Below are positions 19,486 through 28,816 of a stretch of 64,000 nucleotides of DNA, piece by piece; position 1 is the first letter of the stretch, and every line of letters begins with the position of its first letter. Both the position numbers and the translations under genes were made by a program. This DNA comes from Stutzerimonas stutzeri (GTDB taxonomy: Bacteria > Pseudomonadota > Gammaproteobacteria > Pseudomonadales > Pseudomonadaceae): positions 3,968,001 through 4,032,000 of the forward strand of contig NC_015740.1 in NCBI RefSeq assembly GCF_000219605.1, given 5' to 3'. The notes beneath the pieces were generated by a model that ran no database searches, was not told the origin of the DNA, and saw nothing but the letters and a program-made list of their open reading frames with translations.

Positions 19486-19728
19486 TCAGTGATAGTGCCG
19501 TCGCAGCGCTACGTTGAGGCGATCGACCACCTCGGCCCAGTCGGCATCCTCGAGGATCTCCTCACGCAGGAAGCTCGCCTGGGCCGGCGTCCAGAAGGGC
19601 GCGTCCGCCAGGTAGATGTCGTCCGCCAGGGGTGAGTGGGTTTCGATGAAGCGCCTGATCGACACGTCGTCGTTGGGCAGCCCCAACTGTTCGAACAGGT
19701 TGTGGAAGGCGTGAGTCGATGCGTCCAT
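19486..19728 (-). CDS. DUF2789 small protein
   Basis: An 80-residue protein (MDASTHAFHNLFEQLGLP...) belonging to the DUF2789 family, common in Pseudomonas. All-helical, acidic, no signal peptide. A GGAGGC precedes the ATG. Function unknown. Confidence 0.8.
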   Translation of the reverse strand: MDASTHAFHNLFEQLGLPNDDVSIRRFIETHSPLADDIYLADAPFWTPAQASFLREEILEDADWAEVVDRLNVALRRHYH

Positions 19729-19801
19729 GTTGAGCCTCCGATGCTGACGCGGGGATGAACCTCTTGAGTATCGTCCATCCCCGCGAAAGCGCCGGCGCGA
19801 A

Positions 19802-21274
19802 TCAGCGGAACGGCGGCTCGTCGAAGCTGCGCAGCTTGCGCGAGTGCAGCGAGTTCAGCTGGCTGCGCAACAGGTCGAGGGCGGCGATGCCGATCTTCAG
19901 GTGCTGGGTCACGGCGCGCTCGTAGAACGCATTGGCCGACCCGGGCAGCTTGATCTCGCTGTGCAGGGGCTTGTCCGACACGCACAGCAGCGTGCCGTAC
20001 GGCACGCGCAGGCGATACCCCTGGGCGGCGATGGTGCCGCTCTCCATGTCCACCGCCACCGCACGCGACAGGTTGATCAGCGGCCGCTCCTGGGCCCAGC
20101 GCAATTCCCAGTTGCGATCATCGTAGGTCAGCACGGTGCCAGTGCGCAGACGCTTCTTCAGTGCCTCGCCCTGCTCCCCGGTGATGCGTGCAGCCGCATC
20201 CTGCAGCGCCTGCTGCACCTCGGCCAGCGCCGGCAGCGGAATATGCGGCGGCAGCACGCGGTCGAGGATGCCGTCGCGGCGCATGTAGGCGTGGGCCAGC
20301 ACGTAGTCGCCGATGGACTGCGACTGCCGTAGCCCGCCGCAGTGACCGATCATCAGCCAGCAATGTGGGCGCAGCACCGCCAGGTGATCGGTGATGTTCT
20401 TGGCGTTGGACGGACCGACGCCGATGTTCACCAGCGTGATGCCGTGGCCGTCTTCGGCGATCAGGTGATAAGCCGGCATCTGGTAGCGGTGCCAGAGCAC
20501 ACCGCCGATGATCGCCTGCGCCTCGCCCTCCTCCATGCCGCGCTCGATGACCACGTTGCCCGGCAGCACCATGCGGGTGAAACGGGTGTCGTCACGCAGC
20601 ATATCCAGGCCGTGGCGGATGAACTGGTCGACGTAGCGGTGGTAGTTGGTCAGCAGGATCCAGGGCTGCACATGGCGCCAGTCGCTGCCGGTGTAGTGCA
20701 CCAGCCGGCGCAGCGAGAAGTCCACCCGCGCGCCGTCGAACAGCGCCAGCGGATAGGGATCGGCGTGCTCCCAGTCGTAGAGCCCGTCGGCGATATCGTC
20801 GGTCGCGGCGGACAGGTCGGTGCTGGGAAATACCCGCGCCAGCTCGGCCGCAGTTACGCCGGTACCGGCCAGCTCGTCGCCCTGTTCGATCACGTAGGGA
20901 TAGGGAATGTTGCGGTCGCTCATGCCGACCTCAACGGTGACGTTGAAATCCTGGATCAGCGGCTTGAGCTGATCGAGCAGGTAGGCGCGGAACGCGGCCG
21001 GGTGCGTGACCGTGACGCTGTACACGCCGGGCGCCTGCACCTTGGCATAGGCGCGGGTCGAAGCCGGCACTTCGCCGTGGCATTCATAGGTCAGGCGCAG
21101 CTGCGGATAGCGGAACAGGCTGCGCTCCTGCAGGCTCGGTTCGGTGCGGCTGGTCACGTAACGTTTGAGCGCCTGGTTGAGCGCCGTGGTGGCGCGCGCG
21201 TGCAGTTCGGCAAGGTAGTCCACTGCAGCTTCTGCGCTGGTGGCAATGCGGAAAGTATCACCGGCTGGATTCAT
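19802..21274 (-). CDS. amn: AMP nucleosidase
   Basis: A 490-residue Amn: an N-terminal domain and a C-terminal nucleoside-phosphorylase-like domain with NIGVGPSNAKNITDHLAVLRPHCWLMIGHCGGLR and DMESGTIAAQGYR. It hydrolyses AMP to adenine and ribose 5-phosphate in the cytoplasm. AAGGAA lies before the ATG. It is 14 bp from the MocR-type gene on the same strand, but their functions are not obviously linked. Confidence 0.95.
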   Translation of the reverse strand: MNPAGDTFRIATSAEAAVDYLAELHARATTALNQALKRYVTSRTEPSLQERSLFRYPQLRLTYECHGEVPASTRAYAKVQAPGVYSVTVTHPAAFRAYLLDQLKPLIQDFNVTVEVGMSDRNIPYPYVIEQGDELAGTGVTAAELARVFPSTDLSAATDDIADGLYDWEHADPYPLALFDGARVDFSLRRLVHYTGSDWRHVQPWILLTNYHRYVDQFIRHGLDMLRDDTRFTRMVLPGNVVIERGMEEGEAQAIIGGVLWHRYQMPAYHLIAEDGHGITLVNIGVGPSNAKNITDHLAVLRPHCWLMIGHCGGLRQSQSIGDYVLAHAYMRRDGILDRVLPPHIPLPALAEVQQALQDAAARITGEQGEALKKRLRTGTVLTYDDRNWELRWAQERPLINLSRAVAVDMESGTIAAQGYRLRVPYGTLLCVSDKPLHSEIKLPGSANAFYERAVTQHLKIGIAALDLLRSQLNSLHSRKLRSFDEPPFR

Positions 21275-21288
21275 GCTGGATTCCTTGT

Positions 21289-22698
21289 TCAGTCGTTGGA
21301 AACATCTTGCCTGCTCATCGATGACAGCGATAGCGCCGCAGACACCTCATCCGTTGCTCGCCTCACGCCAAGCCCCTCGGCCAATGCCTGCAGCGCCTGC
21401 TGCAATGGCACCAGCCCGGGCGCCGCACTCAGGCTGAGGCGAAGCGCATCCGGCGCATCGGGGCCGACGGCAAACACCTGTGCCGCCGCGCACTCGATGG
21501 AAGCGGCGTGGGCAATGCCGGCCAGGCCGATCTCGCCATCCGTGGCCGTCAACCAAAGGTGCGGCGAAGCGGGCCCCGTCACCCTTGGTCCTAGCAGCTT
21601 GCGCGCCATCTTCCAGCGCCGCTCGATCTGGCGACGCTGCCAGGCCAGCCGACGCAGCGCCGTGCCGTCCTCGATCCACTCACTTGCCAGGCGCAGGCAC
21701 AGCGGCGAGAGCGCCCAGCCGGTGGCCTGCGCTTCCGGATCGATGCGCCCCAGCCATGACCCTGGCGTGGCAATGAAACCGAAACGCAGCCCGGGCGCGA
21801 CGGTCTTCGACAGGCTGCCGACCAACACGCTGCGCTCACCCAGCAACGTCGCCAGCGGTGGTTCGTCACCGAGGGCTCCGTAGACATCATCCTCGATGAT
21901 CAGCAGATCGTGCCGACGCGCCAGTTCCGCGATCGCCTCGCGCCGCTCGCGGTCCATGCTGACGCCCGTGGGATTCTGCAGGCAGGGCGTCAGCACCGCG
22001 ACCCGCGCACCGGTGGCCCGAGCCTGTCGATCGAACGCCTCGGGCACGATGCCGTGCTGATCGAGCGCCACACCATGCAGAGGCAGGCGCAGCTGACGCG
22101 CAGCGGCCTTGATGCCGGGCGAGGTCAGCGCCTCGACCAGCACCGGTTCGCCCGGCGCGCACAGGCCCAGCATGGCGGCAAACACACCCTGCTGTGCACC
22201 GGCACAGAGCAGGATCTGCCCCGGCGGCAGCTCCAGCCCGCGACGCTGCAACCAGCGGCTGACCGCGACGCGCCCACGCTGCAGCGCCGAGGCCGAGGGG
22301 TAGCCCTGCAACCGCGCAAGCTCTGACGATGCTCCCAGCGCCGCCAGGCTGCGGTGCAGATCCCGATCGTCCGCGTCCAGCACCGGCAAATTGGTCGACA
22401 GGTCCAGGCGCGCCGGCACGGCCTCCGGCTGCTTGAGCAGGAACAGGCTGGCCTCGCGGCTGCTTGCCAGCACGAAGGTGCCGCGGCCGACCTCACCGCC
22501 AACCAGATGCCGTCGCGCGGCCTCGCGATAGGCCTGCATGGCCGTGCTCGGATTGAGCCCCAGCGCCCAGGCCAGCCGGCGCTGCGGAGGCAGGCGATCG
22601 CCCGGCTTGAGTTCGCCGCGCTCGATTGCCACGGAGATCGCATCCACCAGCGCCAGATAGCGCGGTTGATCGTTATCGCTAAGCTTCGGAAGCCACAT
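21289..22698 (-). CDS. MocR-type regulator (GntR DNA-binding plus aminotransferase fold)
   Basis: A 469-residue protein. The first ~75 residues are a GntR winged helix (ALVDAISVAIERGELKPGDRLPPQR, LGLNPSTAMQAYREA). The rest is an aminotransferase class I fold, with the PLP lysine in VGSLSKTVAPGLRFG and IIEDDVYGAL. Such MocR proteins use PLP as co-effector. It is divergent from a PLP-dependent lyase gene, with two direct repeats between that could be its operator. The start at 22698 (MWLPKL) is preferred over earlier codons because it begins the DNA-binding part. Confidence 0.9.
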   Translation of the reverse strand: MWLPKLSDNDQPRYLALVDAISVAIERGELKPGDRLPPQRRLAWALGLNPSTAMQAYREAARRHLVGGEVGRGTFVLASSREASLFLLKQPEAVPARLDLSTNLPVLDADDRDLHRSLAALGASSELARLQGYPSASALQRGRVAVSRWLQRRGLELPPGQILLCAGAQQGVFAAMLGLCAPGEPVLVEALTSPGIKAAARQLRLPLHGVALDQHGIVPEAFDRQARATGARVAVLTPCLQNPTGVSMDRERREAIAELARRHDLLIIEDDVYGALGDEPPLATLLGERSVLVGSLSKTVAPGLRFGFIATPGSWLGRIDPEAQATGWALSPLCLRLASEWIEDGTALRRLAWQRRQIERRWKMARKLLGPRVTGPASPHLWLTATDGEIGLAGIAHAASIECAAAQVFAVGPDAPDALRLSLSAAPGLVPLQQALQALAEGLGVRRATDEVSAALSLSSMSRQDVSND

Positions 22699-22704
22699 TG
22701 CCTG

Positions 22705-22734
22705 CCATGCAATATAAGGATTTACCCATACAAT
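22705..22734. promoter_or_regulatory. Direct repeats, candidate MocR operator
   Basis: CCATGCAAT (22705-22713) and CCATACAAT (22726-22734) are direct repeats 21 bp apart, two helical turns, in the 77-bp intergenic region between the MocR-type gene and the divergent PLP lyase. This is the arrangement MocR proteins often bind. Confidence 0.5.
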
Positions 22735-22775
22735 GATCCGACCTAGGCTCTCCGTCAAACCACTGAGGAGCCGCC

Positions 22776-23747
22776 ATGTTCGATCTCACCGCACTGCGCC
22801 AGGCCGCCGAACTGATCGGCCGGCATGTTCCGCCGACCCCACAGTACAACTGGCCGCTACTGTCGCAACGCCTCGGCTGCGAAGTCTGGGTCAAGCACGA
22901 AAACCACACGCCGGCCGGTGCATTCAAGGTTCGCGGCGGCCTGCTCTACGTGCATGAGCTGCTCGGGCGCGAGCCACGACTGCCCGGCATGATCAGCGCC
23001 ACCCGCGGGAATCACGGCATCAGCCTGGCGATGGCCGCGCGACAGACCGGCGTGCCGCTGAAAGTTCTGGTACCGCAGGGCAACTCGGCGGAAAAGAATG
23101 CGGCGATGCGCGCCTGCGACGCCGAAGTCATCGAACACGGTGAGGATTTCGACACGGCGCGCCAGCAAGCCGCCGAGCTGGCGAGACAGAGCGGCTGGCA
23201 TTTCGTCCCCGCGCTGCATCCGGACCTGATTCGCGGGGTCGCTACCTATGCCCTGGAGCTCTTCGAGGCCGCGCCGCCGCTGCGCCGCGTCTACGTGCCC
23301 ATCGGCATGGGCTCGGGCATCTGCGGCCTGATTCGCGTCCGCGACCTGCTGGGGCTGGACTGCGAAATCGTCGGCGTCGTTTCCAGCGCAGCGGACGCAT
23401 ACGCACAGAGCTTCGAGCAGGGGCGGATCGTCTGCACCGAAACCGCCGATACGTTCGCCGATGGCATGGCCTGCCGGATGCCTGCTGCCGAAGCACTGGA
23501 GATCATTGCCAAAGGTGCCGCACGCATCGCGCGTGTCGATGACGGCGAAATCCGCCGGGCGATCGTCGCGCTCCACGAAGACACCCACAACACCGCGGAG
23601 GGCGCCGGCGCCGCCGCACTGGCTGCCGCCATTCAGGAACGCGCGCTTAACACGGGGGAACGCATTGCCGTCGTGCTCAGCGGCGCCAACATCGATCGCC
23701 GTGTGCTGACGGAGATACTGGCTGACCACGTGCGGTATTCCGACTGA
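22776..23747 (+). CDS. PLP-dependent threonine/serine dehydratase-like lyase
   Basis: A 323-residue fold-type II PLP enzyme. The PLP lysine K51 lies in HTPAGAFKVRGG and the phosphate loop in GMGSGICGLIRV. It probably deaminates threonine, serine or a related hydroxy-amino acid; no C-terminal ACT domain, so it is not the biosynthetic IlvA. Controlled, by inference, by the divergent MocR-type protein. GAGGAG lies before the ATG. Confidence 0.85.
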   Translation: MFDLTALRQAAELIGRHVPPTPQYNWPLLSQRLGCEVWVKHENHTPAGAFKVRGGLLYVHELLGREPRLPGMISATRGNHGISLAMAARQTGVPLKVLVPQGNSAEKNAAMRACDAEVIEHGEDFDTARQQAAELARQSGWHFVPALHPDLIRGVATYALELFEAAPPLRRVYVPIGMGSGICGLIRVRDLLGLDCEIVGVVSSAADAYAQSFEQGRIVCTETADTFADGMACRMPAAEALEIIAKGAARIARVDDGEIRRAIVALHEDTHNTAEGAGAAALAAAIQERALNTGERIAVVLSGANIDRRVLTEILADHVRYSD

Positions 23748-23915
23748 CGTGTGCGATGCCAGCAAGGCAGAAGGCTGCCTGTTAAATCAGGAAACGAGTC
23801 CGTCGCCGCAGGCAATTCCCGTCTGGCCCGCGCAACGCCATACTCGCGCCCGCCCGGCTCAGCGCGCGCCTGCGAGGCGCCGGCCGGGGCATCGATCGAC
23901 AGACAGGTAGGCATC

Positions 23916-24755
23916 ATGCAGGTAGCACATCCGGAAACGAGCCGCAGTCGCCTCGGCCAGTTCATCGAACGGCCAGCGTTCCAGCGCGGCATTCTGCTGC
24001 TCATCGTGATCAACGCGGCGATTCTCGGCATGCAGACCTCGGCCGCGCTGGTGGCGCGCTGGGGCGAGGCGCTGGTACTGCTGGATTCGCTGATCCTGGC
24101 GGTATTCGTTGCCGAGATCGCCGCGCGCATCTATGTCCACCGTGCAGCGTTCTTCCGCGATCCCTGGAGTCTGTTCGACTTCAGCGTGGTCGCCATCGCC
24201 CTGGTGCCGGCCAGCGGTCCGTTCAGCATCCTGCGTGCCTTGCGCGTGTTGCGGGTGATGCGCATGGTGACCATGGTGCCGTCGATGCGCCGCGTGGTCG
24301 GCGCACTGTTGTCGGCAATTCCCGGGCTGGGCTCGATCGCCATGGTGCTGGCGCTGGTCTTCTACGTCTCGGCGGTGATCGCCACGGGCCTGTTCGCCGC
24401 CGACTTCCCCGAGTGGTTCGGCAGCCTTGGTCGTTCGGTGTACACCCTGTTTCAGGTCATGACCCTGGAAAGCTGGTCCATGGGCATCGTGCGCCCGGTG
24501 ATGGAAATCTTTCCCTATGCCTGGGTGTTCTTCATCCCGTTCATCCTGATCGCCACCTTCACCATGCTCAACCTGTTCATCGCGATCATCGTCAATGCGA
24601 TGCAGACGGTCACCGACGCAGACCGCGAAGCCACCCAGGCGAGCATCGAGGCGGCGCGCGAGCATATCGAAACCGACCTGCACGACGAGGTCCGTGCCCT
24701 GCGCGGGGAGATCGCCGAACTCAAGGAATTGCTGCGCCAGCAGCCTCGTCCCTGA
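23916..24755 (+). CDS. Voltage-gated sodium channel homologue (NaChBac/NavAb family)
   Basis: A 279-residue, six-helix channel subunit expected to form a tetramer in the inner membrane. S4 carries the gating arginines R107, R110, R113 and R116 in LRALRVLRVMR. The pore has the selectivity filter TLESWSM (183-189), identical to that of NavAb, with E185 the key glutamate, followed by S6 FILIATFTMLNLFIAIIV. A charged C-terminal helix (about 235-275) is a likely coiled coil. The preceding 168 bp show no clear signal. Function in Pseudomonas is not known; possible roles are motility or pH/salt response. Confidence 0.92.
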   Translation: MQVAHPETSRSRLGQFIERPAFQRGILLLIVINAAILGMQTSAALVARWGEALVLLDSLILAVFVAEIAARIYVHRAAFFRDPWSLFDFSVVAIALVPASGPFSILRALRVLRVMRMVTMVPSMRRVVGALLSAIPGLGSIAMVLALVFYVSAVIATGLFAADFPEWFGSLGRSVYTLFQVMTLESWSMGIVRPVMEIFPYAWVFFIPFILIATFTMLNLFIAIIVNAMQTVTDADREATQASIEAAREHIETDLHDEVRALRGEIAELKELLRQQPRP

Positions 24756-24797
24756 CGCAGCAGGCCCGACGGCAAGGGGCTGCCGCCGGACAAGGGC

Positions 24798-26444
24798 TCA
24801 TAGATGCGGTGCGCTGCGCGCCAGCAGCGCGGCGATATCCAGCCCCCTCGGCAGGGTGCCGTGCACCCGCCCGTGGCCATCCAGCCGGCTGGCGATGAAG
24901 GCATCCGATACCGCGGCATCGCCCGCTTCGAGCAACAGCTTGGCCTGCAGCGCCACGGCCACCTCTTCGGTCAGCTGACGGGCGCGGTACTGGATGTCCT
25001 CGGTGTCGCCGAAGGCCGCCTTCAGTCGCTGGATATGCGCCTTCAGGCGCGCGTCACCGTGGCCATCGCCGAGTTCGGCGAACAGCACCTCCAGCACGCC
25101 GGGCTCTTTGGACAGCGCGCGCAGTACATCCAGGCATTGCACGTTGCCGGAGCCTTCCCAGATGGAATTCACCGGCGCCTCGCGATAAAGCCGCGGCAGG
25201 ATGGTTTCCTCGACATAGCCGGCGCCGCCGAGGCATTCGCTGGCCTCGGCGATCATGGTCGGGGCGCGCTTGCAGATCCAGTACTTGCCGATGGCGGTGA
25301 CCAGGCGGGCGAACTTGTCTTCGTGCTCGTCATGGCGGTGGTCCTGGGCGCGGCCCATGCGCAGGGTCAGCGCCAGCGCTGCCTCGCTTTCCAGGGCAAG
25401 GTCGGCCAGCACGTTCTGCATCAGCGGCTGATCGAGCAGGGCGCGCCCACCTACCCGGCGGTGCGCGCAATGATGCATGGCCTGTGTCAGCGCCTGACGC
25501 ATCAGCGAGCTGGAGCCGATCATGCAGTCGAAACGGGTCGAGGCGACCATCTCGATGATGGTCGGCACGCCGCGGCCCTCCTCGCCAACCATCCAGGCCA
25601 GCGCGCCGCGGTACTCGACTTCGCTGGAAGCGTTGGCCCAGTTGCCCAGCTTGTTCTTCAGCCGCTGGATATAGAAGGCGTTGCGCGTGCCGTCCGGGCG
25701 ATGGCGCGGCAGCAGGAAACAGGACAGCCCCTTGTCGGTCTGCGCCAGGGTGAGGAAGGCGTCGCACATGGGCGCCGAGCAGAACCACTTGTGGCCGATC
25801 AGCTCGTAGGCCTGCCCCGGCCCGCCAGCACCGACCGCAAAGGCACGGGTCGTGTTGGCACGCACGTCGGTGCCGCCCTGCTTCTCGGTCATGGCCATGC
25901 CGATGGTGACGCCGGCCTTCTGCTCCATCGGCACGTTGCGCGGGTCGTATTCGCGGGCGAGGATCTTCGGCAGCCAGCGTTCGGCAAGGTCAGGCTGCAG
26001 ACGCAACGCCGGCACGCTGGCGTAGGTCATGGTCAGGGGGCAGCTGCTGCCGGCTTCGGCCTGGTTGTGCAGGTACATCAGCGCCGCACGCGCCACCTGC
26101 GCGCCGGGCTGGGGATCGGTCCAGGGCAGCGAGGGAATGCCATGCTCGACGGCGGTGCGCATCAGCTCGTGATAGGCCGGATGGAATTCCACCAGATCGA
26201 TCCGATGACCGTAGCGATCATGGCTCTTGAACACCGGCCTGTTCTCGTTGGCGAGAAAGCCGGCCTGCATCAGTGGCCCACCGGCCAGCGCGCCATAGAC
26301 ATCCAGCCGCCCCTGGGCCCAGCCGGCATGATAGCGCTGCGTCCACTGTTGCAACGGCAGGTCGAGGCGGTAAAGGTTGGCGCCTTCGAGCGGCGGCACC
26401 TGGTTGATGACCTCGTGGGTTTCGGCACAGGTCTGCGGAATCAT
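24798..26444 (-). CDS. aidB: AidB-like acyl-CoA dehydrogenase
   Basis: A 548-residue flavoprotein of the isovaleryl-CoA dehydrogenase type. It aligns along its length with E. coli AidB: AALMYLHNQAEAGSSCPLTMTYA, IGMAMTEKQGGTDVRANTTRA, LSCFLLPRHRPDGTRNA and LYREAPVNSIWEGSGN. AidB is part of the adaptive response to DNA alkylation and may bind DNA or destroy alkylating agents. No ada, alkA or alkB gene is beside it here. A fatty or branched acyl-CoA dehydrogenase role cannot be excluded. Confidence 0.85.
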   Translation of the reverse strand: MIPQTCAETHEVINQVPPLEGANLYRLDLPLQQWTQRYHAGWAQGRLDVYGALAGGPLMQAGFLANENRPVFKSHDRYGHRIDLVEFHPAYHELMRTAVEHGIPSLPWTDPQPGAQVARAALMYLHNQAEAGSSCPLTMTYASVPALRLQPDLAERWLPKILAREYDPRNVPMEQKAGVTIGMAMTEKQGGTDVRANTTRAFAVGAGGPGQAYELIGHKWFCSAPMCDAFLTLAQTDKGLSCFLLPRHRPDGTRNAFYIQRLKNKLGNWANASSEVEYRGALAWMVGEEGRGVPTIIEMVASTRFDCMIGSSSLMRQALTQAMHHCAHRRVGGRALLDQPLMQNVLADLALESEAALALTLRMGRAQDHRHDEHEDKFARLVTAIGKYWICKRAPTMIAEASECLGGAGYVEETILPRLYREAPVNSIWEGSGNVQCLDVLRALSKEPGVLEVLFAELGDGHGDARLKAHIQRLKAAFGDTEDIQYRARQLTEEVAVALQAKLLLEAGDAAVSDAFIASRLDGHGRVHGTLPRGLDIAALLARSAPHL

Positions 26445-26592
26445 CTGACGGCCCTCGTTTCGTTACCGATGCGCGGCGGCTGTCAGCAAGCGTAGTCGGC
26501 GCATGCGAGCAATGGGCGGCGCGGTTGGATCAGCAGTGAAACACGCAGCGGCAGGGCGCTTGAAGCGAGGTATCGGCCAAAAGGTCCGCGCC

Positions 26593-28593
26593 TCAGGCAA
26601 TCGGCGCGGACGGCGGATTGCCGTTCGGTTGACTCGCGAGCATCTGTTCGGGGCCATGCAGCGGGAAGCGCACGCGGATGCAGAAGCGACTGCCCAGGCC
26701 GGGCCGCGACTGCTGGCTCAGCTGCCCGCCGAACACTTCGATCAGCCCGCGGCTGATCGCCAGGCCGATGCCGAGCCCGCCGTAGCGTCGGGTCATGGAG
26801 CCATCCACCTGGCGGAACTGGTGATAGAGGTAGGCCTGATCGGCGTCGCTGAAACCGATGCCGCTGTCGATCACTTCTACCTCGAGCTGCACCTGGCGCT
26901 GTTCCATCGCGCCGCCGAAGCGCAACGTCACGGCGCCCCGCGAGGTGAACTTGACCGCGTTGTCGAGCAGATGACAGATGCTTTGCTCGAACTTCTCGCC
27001 GTCCCCGTACACACGGTCCGGCAGCTTGCCGTCGAATTCCAGATCGAAGGCCAGCCCCTTGGCGCGCGCCTGGGGGCCGAACTGCTGCTCCAGCCGCACC
27101 GCCGTGTCGCGCAGGCTGAAGCGCTGGGCCTGCAGGCGCAGCTTGCCGGCGCGCAACTCGCTGAGCACGAGGATGTTGTTGACCAGGCGCATCATGTCCC
27201 GCGCCGAACCGGTGGCGATGTGCTGGTACTGCTGGAGTTCCTCCGGGGTTTCCGACGCCGGCAGCAGCTCCAGCGCGCCCATCACGCCCATCATCGGCGT
27301 GCGCAGCTCGTGGCTGATGTTGGAGAGAAACTCGTCCTTGAGCCGGTTGCTCTCGGCCAGCTCGCGGTTCAGCTGTTCCAGGTCGGCGCGGGCGTTCTCC
27401 AGGATCTTTGCCCGCTCGTCCTTCAGCGCGTTGATGCGATCGGCCAGCGCCATCGAAAGCAGCACCACCTCCAGCGCGGCCCCCAGCTGGCTGGCGTACA
27501 TCGTCAGGAAGTTGTGCGGCAGGTGGCCCAACACCATCAGGGTGTTGATCTGCCCTCCGACCAGCAACGCGCTCCAGGCAATGATGAAATAGCGCGCCAC
27601 ACGCATGCCGCGCAGCCAGGCCAGGATGCCGGCGGCGAACACCGCCAGGGTGAAGAGCAGCGCCAGCGCGGTGGCCAGGCGCAGCGACAGGCCATAGTCG
27701 GTGGTCAGCGCCAGCACCATGACCACCACCGAAAAACCGATGATCAGCCGCAACAGCCGGTCCATCCAGCGGCTGTGCTCGGCGGTGCGCAGGAAGCTGC
27801 GGGTGAACAGGCAGCCGAACAACCCTGTGGCGCCGATCAGAAGGGGGGTCGCAGCGTTGGCCCACCACGGCCGATCCGGCCAGAGAAACTGCACCCCGGC
27901 GCCGTTCACCGAGACCTGATAGAGGCCAAACGCGGCGATGTAGAGAATGTAGAACAGGTAGCTCTGGTCGCGGATGCTGATATAGATGAACAGGTTGTAG
28001 ACCAGCATCGCCAGCAGCACGCCATAGATCATGCCCAGTACGTAGATGCGTCCCGGCTGCGCCTCCAGATAGGCGTGCTGCGACCAGAGGCTCAGCGGCA
28101 CCTGAATCGAGCCTTCGCTCTCCACCCGCAGGTAGACGCGCTGCGGCTGCTCGGGCTGGAGCTCGAGTTCGAACAGGTAGTTGCCCTGACGGATCTCGCG
28201 ACTGGCCCAGGGCCGGGTGTCGCCGGTATCCCTGGCGAGGCGGTAGCCACCCTGGCCGTCGGACAGATAGAGCTGCAGGCTGTCCAGTGGCGGATACGCC
28301 ACTTCCAGCAACCAGCGCCTCGCCCCTTGGGCGATCTGCGGCCGGTAGCTCAGATCGATGCGAACCCAGTGCACGGAGCGTGAATAGCCGGCATTGAACA
28401 CCGGCGTGCGATTGCGCTGGAAATGGCTTTCGAATGCGGGCGACGCGATGTCCTCTATGCCGATCTCCCCGCGCGGGTCCTCGAACACTTCCATCATCTG
28501 CCCGAGCGGCAAATGACGGGTGTGTTCGTCGAGCTCGACGGCGGCGGCCAAGGCAGGCAGAACAGCCAGGAAGAAGAGGAAGACGTACCGCAT
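26593..28593 (-). CDS. 7TM-DISM sensor histidine kinase
   Basis: A 666-residue sensor kinase. Signal peptide, then a periplasmic 7TMR-DISM extracellular domain (about 25-170: VHWVRIDLSYR, YLFELELQPEQPQRVYLRVES), a seven-helix membrane domain (about 175-380), a coiled coil, H-box FLSNISHELRTPMMG, and ATPase domain with NAVKFTS, GGLGIGLAISRGL. No receiver domain or adjacent response regulator. The extracellular domain probably binds a carbohydrate-like ligand. ATG at 28593 starts a good signal peptide and follows GAGGC. Confidence 0.92.
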   Translation of the reverse strand: MRYVFLFFLAVLPALAAAVELDEHTRHLPLGQMMEVFEDPRGEIGIEDIASPAFESHFQRNRTPVFNAGYSRSVHWVRIDLSYRPQIAQGARRWLLEVAYPPLDSLQLYLSDGQGGYRLARDTGDTRPWASREIRQGNYLFELELQPEQPQRVYLRVESEGSIQVPLSLWSQHAYLEAQPGRIYVLGMIYGVLLAMLVYNLFIYISIRDQSYLFYILYIAAFGLYQVSVNGAGVQFLWPDRPWWANAATPLLIGATGLFGCLFTRSFLRTAEHSRWMDRLLRLIIGFSVVVMVLALTTDYGLSLRLATALALLFTLAVFAAGILAWLRGMRVARYFIIAWSALLVGGQINTLMVLGHLPHNFLTMYASQLGAALEVVLLSMALADRINALKDERAKILENARADLEQLNRELAESNRLKDEFLSNISHELRTPMMGVMGALELLPASETPEELQQYQHIATGSARDMMRLVNNILVLSELRAGKLRLQAQRFSLRDTAVRLEQQFGPQARAKGLAFDLEFDGKLPDRVYGDGEKFEQSICHLLDNAVKFTSRGAVTLRFGGAMEQRQVQLEVEVIDSGIGFSDADQAYLYHQFRQVDGSMTRRYGGLGIGLAISRGLIEVFGGQLSQQSRPGLGSRFCIRVRFPLHGPEQMLASQPNGNPPSAPIA

Positions 28594-28816
28594 GATGCCT
28601 CGTGCAGGCCAGGCGACTACTGCGAACCCACCGTCGGTGAACTCCGTCGCCCGGTCCGAAAACCAAAGTGCCAGCAATCTACCACAGCGGCGTGCGCACC
28701 CGGAAAAAGCCGATTCGCCAGGATGACTTGGCCGATGACCGGTGCGCGCGGCGGTGGCGGATAGACGCACAACTGCCGCGTCCCGCCAGCGCGGTTTGGT
28801 GATAAGCTCGCACGCC

